64,000 bases of DNA from Prauserella flavalba (GTDB lineage: Bacteria; Actinomycetota; Actinomycetes; Mycobacteriales; Pseudonocardiaceae). Position numbers and translations under genes: made by a program. Location: contig NZ_MASU01000015.1 in the NCBI RefSeq assembly GCF_003202235.1, positions 62,001 to 126,000 of the forward strand, read 5' to 3'. Below, one piece after another: positions 35,780-44,164 of this stretch. The stretch's first letter is position 1, and every line of letters begins with the position of its first letter. The notes below the pieces were generated by a model that saw only the letters and a list, made by a program, of their open reading frames with translations, was not told where the DNA came from and did no database searches.

Positions 35780-36257
35780 GCCTCTGGCCCTTCTCGACGC
35801 CGAGCAGCTTCGGCACCTGCCCGGCGATGATCGTCAGCGCCAGCCCCAGGATGAAGCCCTTGAGCACCGGCTGGGAGATGAACGCCGCGAGCACCCCGAG
35901 CCGCAGCAGGCCCGCCGCGATCGCGATCACCCCCGCGACCACGGCACGCCCGGTGGTCAGCGCGATGACACGGTCGCCATGCCCGCCCGCCAGTCCGGCC
36001 ACGGCGGCCGCCGACAGTGCGGCGGTGGCGGACATGGGTCCCGTCACGAGATGCCGGGAGCTGCCGAACGCGGCGTACAGCACAAGCGCCGCCGGCGCGG
36101 CATACAGGCCCACCACCGGCGGGACCCCGGCGATGGTCGTGTACGCGAAGGCCTCCTCGGGGACGAGCACCGCCCACACGGTCATCCCGGCAACGAGGTC
36201 GCGCCGCCACCAGGACGGCCGGTAACCCGCGAGCGAACGGAAGACCGGCGTCCTCAT
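35780..36257 (-). pseudogene. SulP family anion transporter, truncated after ~160 residues
   Basis: From ATG 36257 the frame encodes a good SulP N-terminus: LAGYRPSWWRRDLVAGMTVW, the helix-1 text PEEAFAYTTIAGVPPVVGLY (usually P-x-xMAYAxLAGLPPxxGLY), SSRHLVTGPMSATAALSAAA and FISQPVLKGFILGLALTI. After KLLGVEKGQ (about 35780) similarity stops: the frame stays open to 35466 but reads as Arg/Pro/Gly-rich sequence with no membrane helices and no STAS domain. Some 400 residues are missing, so a transporter cannot be made. Probably a deletion joining to unrelated DNA. Confidence 0.75.
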
Positions 36258-36527
36258 GGCCGCTCCGCTCACCGTGCGCCGTCGCTGTGCTGACGCCGCG
36301 GCACGGCTTCACCATGATCGGGCTCCTCCATCCGGTGAATGGGCACGCAGGTCCTCAGCAGCCTCGGCACATGGACCGGGTGCTGCCTCGCCTGCCGGTG
36401 GTGATTCGGCGACTTCCCGATGCCCCGGGCTCTCCCTTTTCCCAGGGCCCGTTGTGGGGCCGGAGGCACCCGTCTCATCCGGCAGTGACGAGGCGCGCGC
36501 GACGCGGCGTTGCCTAGCGTCGCCGGA

Positions 36528-37640
36528 ATGAAGGCGTCCGGACGGGAGCTGATCGCGCGCGGCGTGCCCCGCGGACTGATGCTGCTCATCGGGGGCGCGT
36601 CGGTGGTCGTGATCATCGCCGGCCTCAAGCTCGGCGCGTGGCTGCTCGGTCCGTTCTTCCTGGCCGGGGTCATCGTGATCACGCTGAGTCCCGCGACGCG
36701 CTGGCTGCGCGCGCACCGTGTTCCCGGGTGGGTCTCGACGGCACTGCTCGTGGTGCTCGTGTACGCGGTGATCGCCGCCCTCGTCCTGGTGCTCGTCGTG
36801 TCCATCGCCCAGCTCGCGTCGCTGCTGCCCAGCTACGCGGGACGTGCGCACGATCTCGTCACGGGACTGGCGTCGGCGCTCGAACGGTGGGGCGTCTCGC
36901 CGCAGGACCTCCGTCCGGCCACGGACGACCTCGACTTCGGCCGGCTCGTCGGGTACGTGCGAGCGGTGCTGGGCTCGGTGACCAGCTTCGGTGCCGGGCT
37001 TCTGTTCCTGCTGGCGCTGCTGCTGTTCCTCAGCATCGAGGCTGCGATGGCGGGCGCACGGAAGCTCGCGGTCACGGCCGACCGGCCCGGGATCGGTGCG
37101 GCGATCACGGAGTTCGTGCACGGCACCCGCCGCTACATGCTCGTCACGACGGTGTTCGGCCTGATCGTCGCCGTGCTGGACGCCATCGCCCTGCTGATCA
37201 TGGGCATCCCGTTGCCGGTGCTGTGGGGCGTGCTCGCGTTCATCACCAACTACATTCCCAACGTCGGCTTTCTGCTGGGTCTCGCGCCACCCGCGCTACT
37301 GGCCCTGCTCGATGGCGACTGGCAGCTGATGCTGGCCGTCATCGTGGTCTACAGCGCACTGAACTTCGTGGTGCAGTCGCTGATCCAGCCCCGGTTCGTG
37401 GGCAACGCGGTGGGGCTGTCGACGATCGCGACCTTCGTCTCCCTGGTCTTCTGGGGATGGATCATCGGCCCGCTCGGCGCGATACTGGCCGTGCCGCTCA
37501 CGTTGCTGGTGAAGGCGTTGCTGGTCGATGTCGATCCCCGGGCGCGGTGGGTCAACGCCCTGCTCGCCAGCCGTGCCGTCGTGCTCGACCGCCAGGTGCC
37601 CGCCGACGCCGAGCGGGACGTGACGCGAGACCCCGAGTGA
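36528..37640 (+). CDS. AI-2E family (UPF0118) membrane permease
   Basis: 370-residue integral membrane protein with about eight helices in the family layout: two N-terminal hairpins, an amphipathic cytosolic stretch (RAHDLVTGLASALERWGVSP) and the conserved core GVLAFITNYIPNVGFLLGLA, then QSLIQPRFVGNAVGLSTI. Family members export small molecules or ions (autoinducer-2 export, Na+/H+ antiport); the cargo here is open. It stands alone, divergent from the SulP remnant. ATG at 36528 is preferred over TTG at 36510. Confidence 0.85.
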   Translation: MKASGRELIARGVPRGLMLLIGGASVVVIIAGLKLGAWLLGPFFLAGVIVITLSPATRWLRAHRVPGWVSTALLVVLVYAVIAALVLVLVVSIAQLASLLPSYAGRAHDLVTGLASALERWGVSPQDLRPATDDLDFGRLVGYVRAVLGSVTSFGAGLLFLLALLLFLSIEAAMAGARKLAVTADRPGIGAAITEFVHGTRRYMLVTTVFGLIVAVLDAIALLIMGIPLPVLWGVLAFITNYIPNVGFLLGLAPPALLALLDGDWQLMLAVIVVYSALNFVVQSLIQPRFVGNAVGLSTIATFVSLVFWGWIIGPLGAILAVPLTLLVKALLVDVDPRARWVNALLASRAVVLDRQVPADAERDVTRDPE

Positions 37641-37740
37641 GCGCCGCGGCGCCGGGCGGAACTCCCGAGTAGCTACGCCGGCGGGGGTTGCCGCTTGGCG
37701 GCGAAATCCGGCTGAGTTTCCCAGGAGACGGTCCCGAGGG

Positions 37741-37781
37741 TTGACTCGGCGGACGCCGAGCCTGTTCAATGGCCCAACCAA
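37741..37781 (+). promoter_or_regulatory. Promoter and operator of the Rieske dioxygenase operon
   Basis: -35 TTGACT (37741-37746), 18-bp spacer, -10 TTCAAT (37765-37770). A 13-bp element ATGGCCCAACCAA (37769-37781) begins at the last bases of the -10. The same arrangement, same spacing, occurs before the transporter at 49919 and in the promoter of the FadR-type regulator at 51279. The dioxygenase ATG is 21 bp further on. Confidence 0.68.
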
Positions 37782-37802
37782 TGGACCACGAAGGAGTCGA
37801 GG

Positions 37803-39128
37803 ATGACTGGCTTCGCGCCTCGATCCAGCCACGTCGCCGAGGTGGTGCGGATCCCCGGACGGGAGACGGAGTTCGTTCGGGACCTGCGTTCTCCCAACCG
37901 TTTCCTGGTCAGCCGGGCGGTGTTCACCGACGAGACGGTGCTCGCGAGGGAGCGGGAGGAGGTGTTCTCGAAGTGCTGGATCTACGTGGGGCATGTCTCC
38001 GAGGTGCCCAAGCCCGGCGACTTCGTCGCGCGTGAGGTCGCGGGGCGGCCCGTGCTGTTCACCCGCAACTCGGCGGGTGACGTGCGCGTGTTGCTCAACT
38101 CGTGTTCGCACCGCGGTGCCGAGGTCTGCCGGGAACGCCGTGGCAACCAGCGGCGGTTCCGGTGCTTCTACCACTCCTGGTCGTTCAACAACGACGGGCA
38201 GCTGGTGTCGATGCCGGACGAGGAGGGCTTTCCGGAGGGATTCCGCAAGGAGGACCACGGGCTGGCTCAGCCCGCGGCCGTGGGCCAGTACCGGGGGTTC
38301 GTCTTCCTGACCTTCAACGAGGAGGCCGAGCCGCTGACGGACTACCTCGCGGACGCCAAGTACTACCTGGACCTGACCGCCGACCAGGCGGCGGACAGCG
38401 TCGGCATGATCGTGCAGCCGGGCACCCACGAGTACTCGATGAGGTCGAACTGGAAGCTGCTGGCGGAGAACAGCTCCGACGGCTACCACGCGATTCCGGT
38501 GCACAAAACCTACTTGGACGTGCAGAAGTCGCGCGGCGACCAGATCGCGGGCAGCACGGACAAGGACTGGAAGCAGTCGCACGCCTTCGACCTCGGCAAC
38601 GGCCACACGGTGACGGTCAAGCAGGCACCGTGGGGTCGTCCCATCGCTCGCTGGCGGCCGTCGATGGGGGACGACACCAAGGCGACGGTCGAGGAGTCCT
38701 ACCGGCGCCTGGTCGAGGTCCACGGTGAGGAACGCGCCCAGCTCATCGCGAACCTCGACTTCAACATGCTGATCTTTCCCAACCTGGTGATCAACAACAT
38801 CATGGCCGTCATCATCCGCACCTTCTATCCGAACACGCCGGGGCACATGAATGTCACGGCGTGGTCGCTCGCACCGGCGGACGAGTCCCCGGCGGCCCGC
38901 CGCGTGCGCAACGAATCCTTTCTGTCGTTTCTCGGGCCCGCCGGTCTGGCCACGCCGGACGACAACGAGGCGCTGGAGTCCTGCCAGCGCGGTTACCAGA
39001 GCAGGCCGGGTCAGGGCTGGAACGACGTGTCGCGCGGCATGGACAAGGCCGACCCGCCCAACTGGGACGAGCTGCAGATGCGCACGTTCTGGCGGCGTTG
39101 GGACGAGCTGATGGGAGGCAAGGCGTGA
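37803..39128 (+). CDS. Rieske ring-hydroxylating dioxygenase, large (alpha) subunit
   Basis: Catalytic subunit of an aromatic cis-dihydroxylating dioxygenase, 441 residues. The Rieske cluster motif is CSH (C101, H103) ... CFYH (C121, H124) with 17 residues between, and the mononuclear iron site is in NSSDGYHAIPVH (D226 bridge, H229, H234). ATG at 37803 follows AAGGAGTCGAGG. The sequence is of the benzoate/toluate/cumate-like class in length and motif form. It is first in a 13-gene operon; electrons would come from the ferredoxin (46449) and reductase (46648). By pathway logic the substrate is an aromatic ring bearing a carboxylate, hydroxylated without losing it. Confidence 0.92.
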   Translation: MTGFAPRSSHVAEVVRIPGRETEFVRDLRSPNRFLVSRAVFTDETVLAREREEVFSKCWIYVGHVSEVPKPGDFVAREVAGRPVLFTRNSAGDVRVLLNSCSHRGAEVCRERRGNQRRFRCFYHSWSFNNDGQLVSMPDEEGFPEGFRKEDHGLAQPAAVGQYRGFVFLTFNEEAEPLTDYLADAKYYLDLTADQAADSVGMIVQPGTHEYSMRSNWKLLAENSSDGYHAIPVHKTYLDVQKSRGDQIAGSTDKDWKQSHAFDLGNGHTVTVKQAPWGRPIARWRPSMGDDTKATVEESYRRLVEVHGEERAQLIANLDFNMLIFPNLVINNIMAVIIRTFYPNTPGHMNVTAWSLAPADESPAARRVRNESFLSFLGPAGLATPDDNEALESCQRGYQSRPGQGWNDVSRGMDKADPPNWDELQMRTFWRRWDELMGGKA

Positions 39129-39643
39129 TCGACGCTCCGGACAGCGTGCAGCTGTCGTCCAAACGCTACGACCGGGCGCGGGTAGAGGACTTCCTGTACT
39201 ACGAGGCGCAGCTGCTGGATGCCTGGAAGCTCGAGGAGTGGCGCGACCTGTTCACCGCCGACGGCCGCTACGTCGTGCCCGCCACCGACAACCCGGCCGG
39301 CGATGTCGACATGGATCTCAACCTCATCGACGACGACCTGGTCGGCCTCCACGGTCGTGTCCAGCGCCTGATGAGCACCTACGCACACATCGAGAACCCG
39401 AGGTCCACCACCGCCCGCGTGGTGAGCAACGTCCGTCTCTGGGACGACGACTCGGGTGACCTGGGCGTGCGGTGCACGGTGGTGGTGTACCGATCACGGT
39501 TGCCCGGCACCACGTCCTACGTCGCCGACGTGCGCTATCTGCTGCGCCCGGAGGACGGTTCGTTCCGGATCGCGGCGAAACACGCGATTCTCGGCCACCA
39601 CACGCTGCGCGACGTCGGCGGCGTCCTGTCGATCATCCTCTGA
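39125..39643 (+). CDS. Ring-hydroxylating dioxygenase, small (beta) subunit
   Basis: 172 residues of the cystatin/NTF2-like beta subunit fold (VEDFLYYEAQLLDAWKLEEW, FTADGRYVVPATD, RSTTARVVSNVRLW, AKHAILGHHTLRDVGG). It has no metal site and builds the alpha3beta3 hexamer. GTG at 39125 overlaps the alpha stop by 4 bp, giving equal production. Length is normal. Confidence 0.92.
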   Translation: MIDAPDSVQLSSKRYDRARVEDFLYYEAQLLDAWKLEEWRDLFTADGRYVVPATDNPAGDVDMDLNLIDDDLVGLHGRVQRLMSTYAHIENPRSTTARVVSNVRLWDDDSGDLGVRCTVVVYRSRLPGTTSYVADVRYLLRPEDGSFRIAAKHAILGHHTLRDVGGVLSIIL

Positions 39644-40617
39644 TGGCGGCGACGATGCGTGCGGCGGTGCCCGTCGACGGGGCCATCGAGATCCGCGAGG
39701 TGCCGGTTCCGCAACCGGGTCCGCGCGAGGTGCTCGTCGCCGTCCGGGCCGCCGGGATGAACCGCGCGGACCTGCTGCACCGCCAGGGGCGTTACGGCCA
39801 GCGGGCGTTCCGGCATCCCGGCAGGCCGGACATCGCCGGGATGGAGATGGCGGGCGAGGTCGTGGCCGTCGGAGAGTCGGTGGAACGCGTCGGGACCGGA
39901 GACGCGGTGCTGGCGCTGTGTGCCGGCGCCTACGCCGAGTACGTGGCCGTCGACGAGCGATTGTCGCTGCCCGCGCCCGCCGGGTCGCCGTGGCCGAGCC
40001 TTGCCGCCCTTCCGATGGCGCTGCTGACAGCGTTCGAGGCTTTGGCACGGCTGGCCGGCCTGCGGCGCGGACAACGTGTTCTCGTCACCGGGGCCACCTC
40101 GTCCGCGGGACTCATGGCGGTGCAACTCGCCCGGGTGCTCGGGGCCGGTGAGGTGATCGGGACGACGCGTTCGCGCGAGGCGGTGCCGCTGTTGCGGCGG
40201 CTCGGCGCGGCCACGGTGGTCCACGACGGACGTGACCTCGCCGGGCGGGTGGGCGACGACGGGGTCGACGTGGTGATCGACCACGTCGGTGGCGCGATGT
40301 TCGAGGCGAGTGTCCCGTTGCTTCGCAAAGGCGCCTCGGTGGTGTCGGTCGGCCGCCTCGGAGGCCGGTCCGCGCGGATCGATCTCGCCCGGTTCGCCGG
40401 AACCCGCGCCCGGCTGCTCGGCACGACGTGGAAGACCCAGGAGATCGACGAGATCGCGGACTCGGTGGACGCGCTGAGGACCACCGTCTACCCGCACGTC
40501 CTGAACGGCGAGCTGGTGCCCGTGGTCGGCAGGCGGATCCCGTTCGGCGACATCGCTTCTGGCTACGAGCACCTCACCGGCCCGCGCGAGCCGGGCAAGC
40601 CCGTCGTCGTGCTCTGA
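39643..40617 (+). CDS. Zinc-free MDR oxidoreductase (quinone oxidoreductase-like)
   Basis: 324 residues of the medium-chain dehydrogenase/reductase superfamily, QOR branch: MNRADLLHRQGRYG, GMEMAGEVVAVGESV and the NADPH motif VLVTGATSSAGLMAVQLAR. The catalytic- and structural-zinc cysteines are absent. It would reduce an enone or quinone. Its start overlaps the beta-subunit stop by one base. It has no counterpart in the p-cumate pathway, so with the acyl-CoA dehydrogenase it may belong to side-chain or alicyclic pre-processing. Confidence 0.85.
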   Translation: MAATMRAAVPVDGAIEIREVPVPQPGPREVLVAVRAAGMNRADLLHRQGRYGQRAFRHPGRPDIAGMEMAGEVVAVGESVERVGTGDAVLALCAGAYAEYVAVDERLSLPAPAGSPWPSLAALPMALLTAFEALARLAGLRRGQRVLVTGATSSAGLMAVQLARVLGAGEVIGTTRSREAVPLLRRLGAATVVHDGRDLAGRVGDDGVDVVIDHVGGAMFEASVPLLRKGASVVSVGRLGGRSARIDLARFAGTRARLLGTTWKTQEIDEIADSVDALRTTVYPHVLNGELVPVVGRRIPFGDIASGYEHLTGPREPGKPVVVL

Positions 40618-40646
40618 CCGACAAAGACCGAAAGGAGTGGTCATTC

Positions 40647-41510
40647 ATGGCTCATGAGAGCGTCTGGACCGACCTGCGTGGTGTCGCGTTCAGCCAGCGC
40701 TGGGTGGATGCCGGGGGAGTGCGGACCCGGGTCCTCGAGGCCGGGAGCGCGGACAAGCCGGCGCTGATCTTCATCCACGGAACGGGCGGGCACGCCGAGG
40801 CGTACGTGCGCAACCTCGGCCCGCACGCGGAGCATTTCCACACCTATGCCATCGACATGGTCGGCCACGGCTTCACCGACAAGCCCGACCAGAGCTACGA
40901 CTTCGCGGACTACGTCGATCACCTGCTCGCCTTCCTGGACGCGGAGGGCATCGAGAAGACCTCGATCAGCGGTGAGTCGATGGGTGCCGGCATCGCGGCG
41001 TGGTTCGCGCTGACCCATCCCGGGCGCGTCGACAAGATCGTCCTCAACACGGGTGCCGCACTGCGCCTCGCCGACGACGTCGTCCAGCGGTTCGCACGGC
41101 TGTCCATGGACGCCGTGCGCAACGCGACCCCGGACAGCGTCCGCAAGCGGCTCGAGTGGCTCGTGCACGACCCGGCCGACGTCTACGACGACCTGGTCGC
41201 CACGCGCCTGGCGATCTACCGGGACCCCGAGTACGTGGCCAGGATGACCAACATCCTGAAGCGGCACACCGACCCGGACGGACAGGACCGCAACTGCCTG
41301 GAGCAGCACCATTGGGAGAAGATTCCGTGCCCGGTGCTCGTCCTCTGGACCGACCACGACCCCTCGGCGCCGCCGGAACAGGGCAGGCAGGTCGCTGACT
41401 GGATCCCCGATTCCCGGTTCGCACTGATGACCGACGCGGGTCACTGGCCGCAGTTCGAGGACCCCGAGACGTTCAACCGGATCCATCTCGACTTCCTGCT
41501 GGGGCGCTGA
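40647..41510 (+). CDS. Alpha/beta hydrolase, meta-cleavage product hydrolase-like
   Basis: 287-residue C-C bond hydrolase type (BphD/CmtE/HsaD group). FIHGTGGHAEAY oxyanion loop, nucleophile S111 in ISGESMGAG, acid in LWTDHDPSAPP, histidine in DAGHWPQFEDP. ATG behind AAAGGAG. In the proposed order it cleaves the 2-hydroxy-6-oxo-dienoate made by ring fission into an acid and 2-hydroxypenta-2,4-dienoate. No membrane or signal segment. Confidence 0.86.
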   Translation: MAHESVWTDLRGVAFSQRWVDAGGVRTRVLEAGSADKPALIFIHGTGGHAEAYVRNLGPHAEHFHTYAIDMVGHGFTDKPDQSYDFADYVDHLLAFLDAEGIEKTSISGESMGAGIAAWFALTHPGRVDKIVLNTGAALRLADDVVQRFARLSMDAVRNATPDSVRKRLEWLVHDPADVYDDLVATRLAIYRDPEYVARMTNILKRHTDPDGQDRNCLEQHHWEKIPCPVLVLWTDHDPSAPPEQGRQVADWIPDSRFALMTDAGHWPQFEDPETFNRIHLDFLLGR

Positions 41511-41511
41511 C

Positions 41512-42291
41512 ATGGGCGAGACGGAGCCTGTCCTCGCTGACCGCTTCCGCGGTCAGGTGGTGGTGGTGACCGGCGCCGCAGGCGGCATCGGCAGTGCGAT
41601 CATCACCCGCGCCGCCCGCGAGGGCGCGCACGTCGTGGCGGCCGACCGGGCGCCGGACGGGGAGCGGAAGGTCGCCGGGTTCCTCGGCGGGAACGCGCCG
41701 GAATGGTGCTATGTCGGGGCGGAGCTGTCCAACCGGGACGGAGCGGAACATCTGATCGCGGAGGCGACCAGCCGGTTCGGGCGGCTGGACGTGCTCGTCA
41801 ACAACGCCGGTGGCGGGATCATCAAACCGTTTCTCGACCATTCGCCGGAGACCATGCGCGAGACGGTGGACCGCAACCTCTGGACCACGGTCTGGTGCTC
41901 GCATCGCGCCGTAGCGGTCATGCGTGGGGCCGGCTACGGGCGGATCGTCAACATCGGCGCCGATTCCGTCCGCAATGGACTGTACGAGCACGCGATGTAC
42001 AACGCAGCCAAGGGCGGAGTGCACGCGCTCACCACGGGAATGGCCAGAGAGTTCGCCGTGGACGGCATCACGGTGAACACGGTGGCACCCACCGGGACCG
42101 AGACACCCTTCACGTTGTCCCGGCCTCCGGAGGCGGTGGGTCGTTTCGAGAAGACCCGCAGGCTCATTCCCCTCGGGCGCTTCGCCACAGCGTCCGAGGT
42201 GGCCTCGGCCGTGCTGTACCTGGCCAGCCGGGAGGCCTCCTTCATCACCGGTCAGGTGCTCAGTGTCAACGGCGGCTCGACGATGCTCTGA
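41512..42291 (+). CDS. Short-chain dehydrogenase, probable cis-dihydrodiol dehydrogenase
   Basis: 259-residue SDR: TGAAGGIG, NNAGGG, then the serine in NIGADSVRNGLYEHAMYNAAK, which also supplies the tyrosine and lysine. It starts one base after the hydrolase stop. Between a Rieske dioxygenase and an extradiol dioxygenase, an SDR is the usual enzyme that rearomatises the cis-diol carboxylate to the catechol (CmtB-like). Specificity is from context. Confidence 0.86.
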   Translation: MGETEPVLADRFRGQVVVVTGAAGGIGSAIITRAAREGAHVVAADRAPDGERKVAGFLGGNAPEWCYVGAELSNRDGAEHLIAEATSRFGRLDVLVNNAGGGIIKPFLDHSPETMRETVDRNLWTTVWCSHRAVAVMRGAGYGRIVNIGADSVRNGLYEHAMYNAAKGGVHALTTGMAREFAVDGITVNTVAPTGTETPFTLSRPPEAVGRFEKTRRLIPLGRFATASEVASAVLYLASREASFITGQVLSVNGGSTML

Positions 42292-42323
42292 CCGCTTTCA
42301 CCGGCCAACACAAGGGAGAAGAG

Positions 42324-43178
42324 ATGGACACGCTGATTCCACACCGGCTCGGTTACGTGGCGCTGGACGTCGCCGACCTCGACGAGGCGGCCGCCTGGTG
42401 GACCACGTACGCGATGCTCGAGGTCTCCGAACGAACGGACGACGCGATCTATCTTCGCGGGGGCACCGACCACCACTGGATCGTGCTCCACCACACCGAC
42501 GGCACGCCGGGCTTGCGGAAGCTGGCGTTCGAGGTCGGTGAGCGCGCCGATCTCGAACGCTATCGCGATCGGCTGGCCGGGGAGGGCATCGAGGTCACCG
42601 ATCACGACGGGGCGTGGACCGGCAAGGCGATCCGGTTCCGCGATCCCAACGGTTACCTCGTCGAGCTCTTCGCCGACATGGGCAACATGGGCATCACCCC
42701 CACCACACCGTGGATCAATCCCGCGGACCTGCTGCACGCCGTGGTGGCGGTGTCCGACCTGGAGAAGTCGTTCGACTTCTACGGCCGGGTGCTGGGCCTG
42801 CTGGAATCCGACCGGGTCATGGAACGCACCATCTTCCTGCGCGCCGGCAACCAGTACCACCACTCGCTGGTGCTGGGCGCCGGCCGTGGCGAGCCCCCGT
42901 TGCTCGACCACATCGCTCTGCACTTCCGCGACATCGACGACCTGATGCGTGTCCGGCAGAACTTCATCGAGCGCGGCGAGCCGTTCGCCCGGGACCTCCT
43001 GCGGCACCCCACGTCCGGGTCGATGGGTTTCTACGCCAAGGCCGTGCCCTCCCCCTCGACCGTCGAGTTCTGCATCGACCACGGCAAGATCACCGACCCG
43101 GACCACCGGCCGCGGGCGATGGCCAGGGCCCGGTGGGCGTCGAACGTCTGGCTTCCGCCGGTGAACACGCATGCTTGA
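42324..43178 (+). CDS. Type I extradiol (VOC) ring-cleavage dioxygenase
   Basis: 284-residue two-module vicinal-oxygen-chelate protein. The C-terminal module has the iron triad H138 (DLLHAVVAVSD), H196 (LLDHIALHF) and E248 (STVEFCID), with spacing close to that of BphC. It would open a substituted catechol next to the diol, yielding a yellow ring-fission product. ATG 42324 follows AGGGAGAAGAG. It overlaps the next gene by 8 bp. In p-cumate degradation the equivalent is CmtC. Confidence 0.87.
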   Translation: MDTLIPHRLGYVALDVADLDEAAAWWTTYAMLEVSERTDDAIYLRGGTDHHWIVLHHTDGTPGLRKLAFEVGERADLERYRDRLAGEGIEVTDHDGAWTGKAIRFRDPNGYLVELFADMGNMGITPTTPWINPADLLHAVVAVSDLEKSFDFYGRVLGLLESDRVMERTIFLRAGNQYHHSLVLGAGRGEPPLLDHIALHFRDIDDLMRVRQNFIERGEPFARDLLRHPTSGSMGFYAKAVPSPSTVEFCIDHGKITDPDHRPRAMARARWASNVWLPPVNTHA

Positions 43179-44163
43179 CGTCCACACGCACTTCCTGCCA
43201 CACGACCTGCCACCTCCTTCGGAGTCGGCGGTCGCGGAGGGTTGGCCGGTCACCGAAGCGCACGGCGAGGAGATCAAGGTCTTTCAGCGGGGCCAGCACG
43301 TGCGCACGATCGGCTCACCGGCGTGGGACCCCGCGGCACGAATCAGGGACATGGACCGGGAAGGTGTCGTCGCGCAGGTCGTGCTGCCGACACCGTTCAC
43401 GTTCCTCTACGACGCCGATCCCGACCTCGCCGCTCGTTATGCCAGGAGCCAGAACGATCGCCTCGCCGGACTCGTGGACGCGGGGGAGGGCAGGTTCTTC
43501 GGTTTCGGCACCGTCCCGCTGCAGGATCCCGGCGCGGCCGTGGAGGAGATCCGGCGGATCCGGGGTGAACTCGGGCTGCATGGTGTCGAGATCGGCACGC
43601 ACGCGGATCGGTACCTGTTGCACGACAAGGAACTCGACGCGGTGTGGGCCGAGCTCGAAGTCTCCGGCGCGGCGGTGTTCGTCCATCCGTGGCGGCCCGT
43701 CGCCCCACACCGGTCCGGGCACCACGGTCTGGCGTTCGGACTCGGCAGGCCGATCGAGACCGAGCTGGCGGTCGGCTCGCTCCTGTTCGGTGGAGTACTG
43801 GACAGGTTCCCCCGGCTGCGGGTGTGCCTGGCGCATGGCGGAGCCGGGATACCGGCATTGCGCGGACGGCTCGACAACGGCTGGCGGCGGCAGGACCAGG
43901 AGTTTCCCGGCGTCAGGCCCGGCGAGGCCCTGCGCAGGCTCTGGTCCGATGGACTGACCTACGACGCCCGGGTGCTCGTCCTGGCCGAGGACACGTTCGG
44001 CGCGGATCGCATGGTGGTGGGATCGGACTATCCCTTCGCCGCGCGGGAAACGCCGGTCGGTGCCGCCTATCGGGATGCCGCGGGCGATCTGCGGATGGGT
44101 GAGCGCTGGCGTGATCAGACCACCCGCAACGCACTGGATTTTCTCGGACGAAGGGATGCGTGA
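43171..44163 (+). CDS. Amidohydrolase-2 decarboxylase (ACMSD-like)
   Basis: 330-residue metal-dependent decarboxylase/hydrolase of the ACMSD/gamma-resorcylate family: MLDVHTHFLPHD (H5, H7), VFVHPWRP, CLAHGGAG and GSDYPFAA hold the zinc ligands and catalytic residues. It resembles the true ACMSD at 56393 in the same window. Placed after ring fission, it most likely removes the ring carboxylate from the fission product, a step that in the p-cumate pathway is done by the unrelated CmtD. That replacement is inference. ATG overlaps the extradiol gene by 8 bp. Confidence 0.82.
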   Translation: MLDVHTHFLPHDLPPPSESAVAEGWPVTEAHGEEIKVFQRGQHVRTIGSPAWDPAARIRDMDREGVVAQVVLPTPFTFLYDADPDLAARYARSQNDRLAGLVDAGEGRFFGFGTVPLQDPGAAVEEIRRIRGELGLHGVEIGTHADRYLLHDKELDAVWAELEVSGAAVFVHPWRPVAPHRSGHHGLAFGLGRPIETELAVGSLLFGGVLDRFPRLRVCLAHGGAGIPALRGRLDNGWRRQDQEFPGVRPGEALRRLWSDGLTYDARVLVLAEDTFGADRMVVGSDYPFAARETPVGAAYRDAAGDLRMGERWRDQTTRNALDFLGRRDA

Positions 44164-44164
44164 C

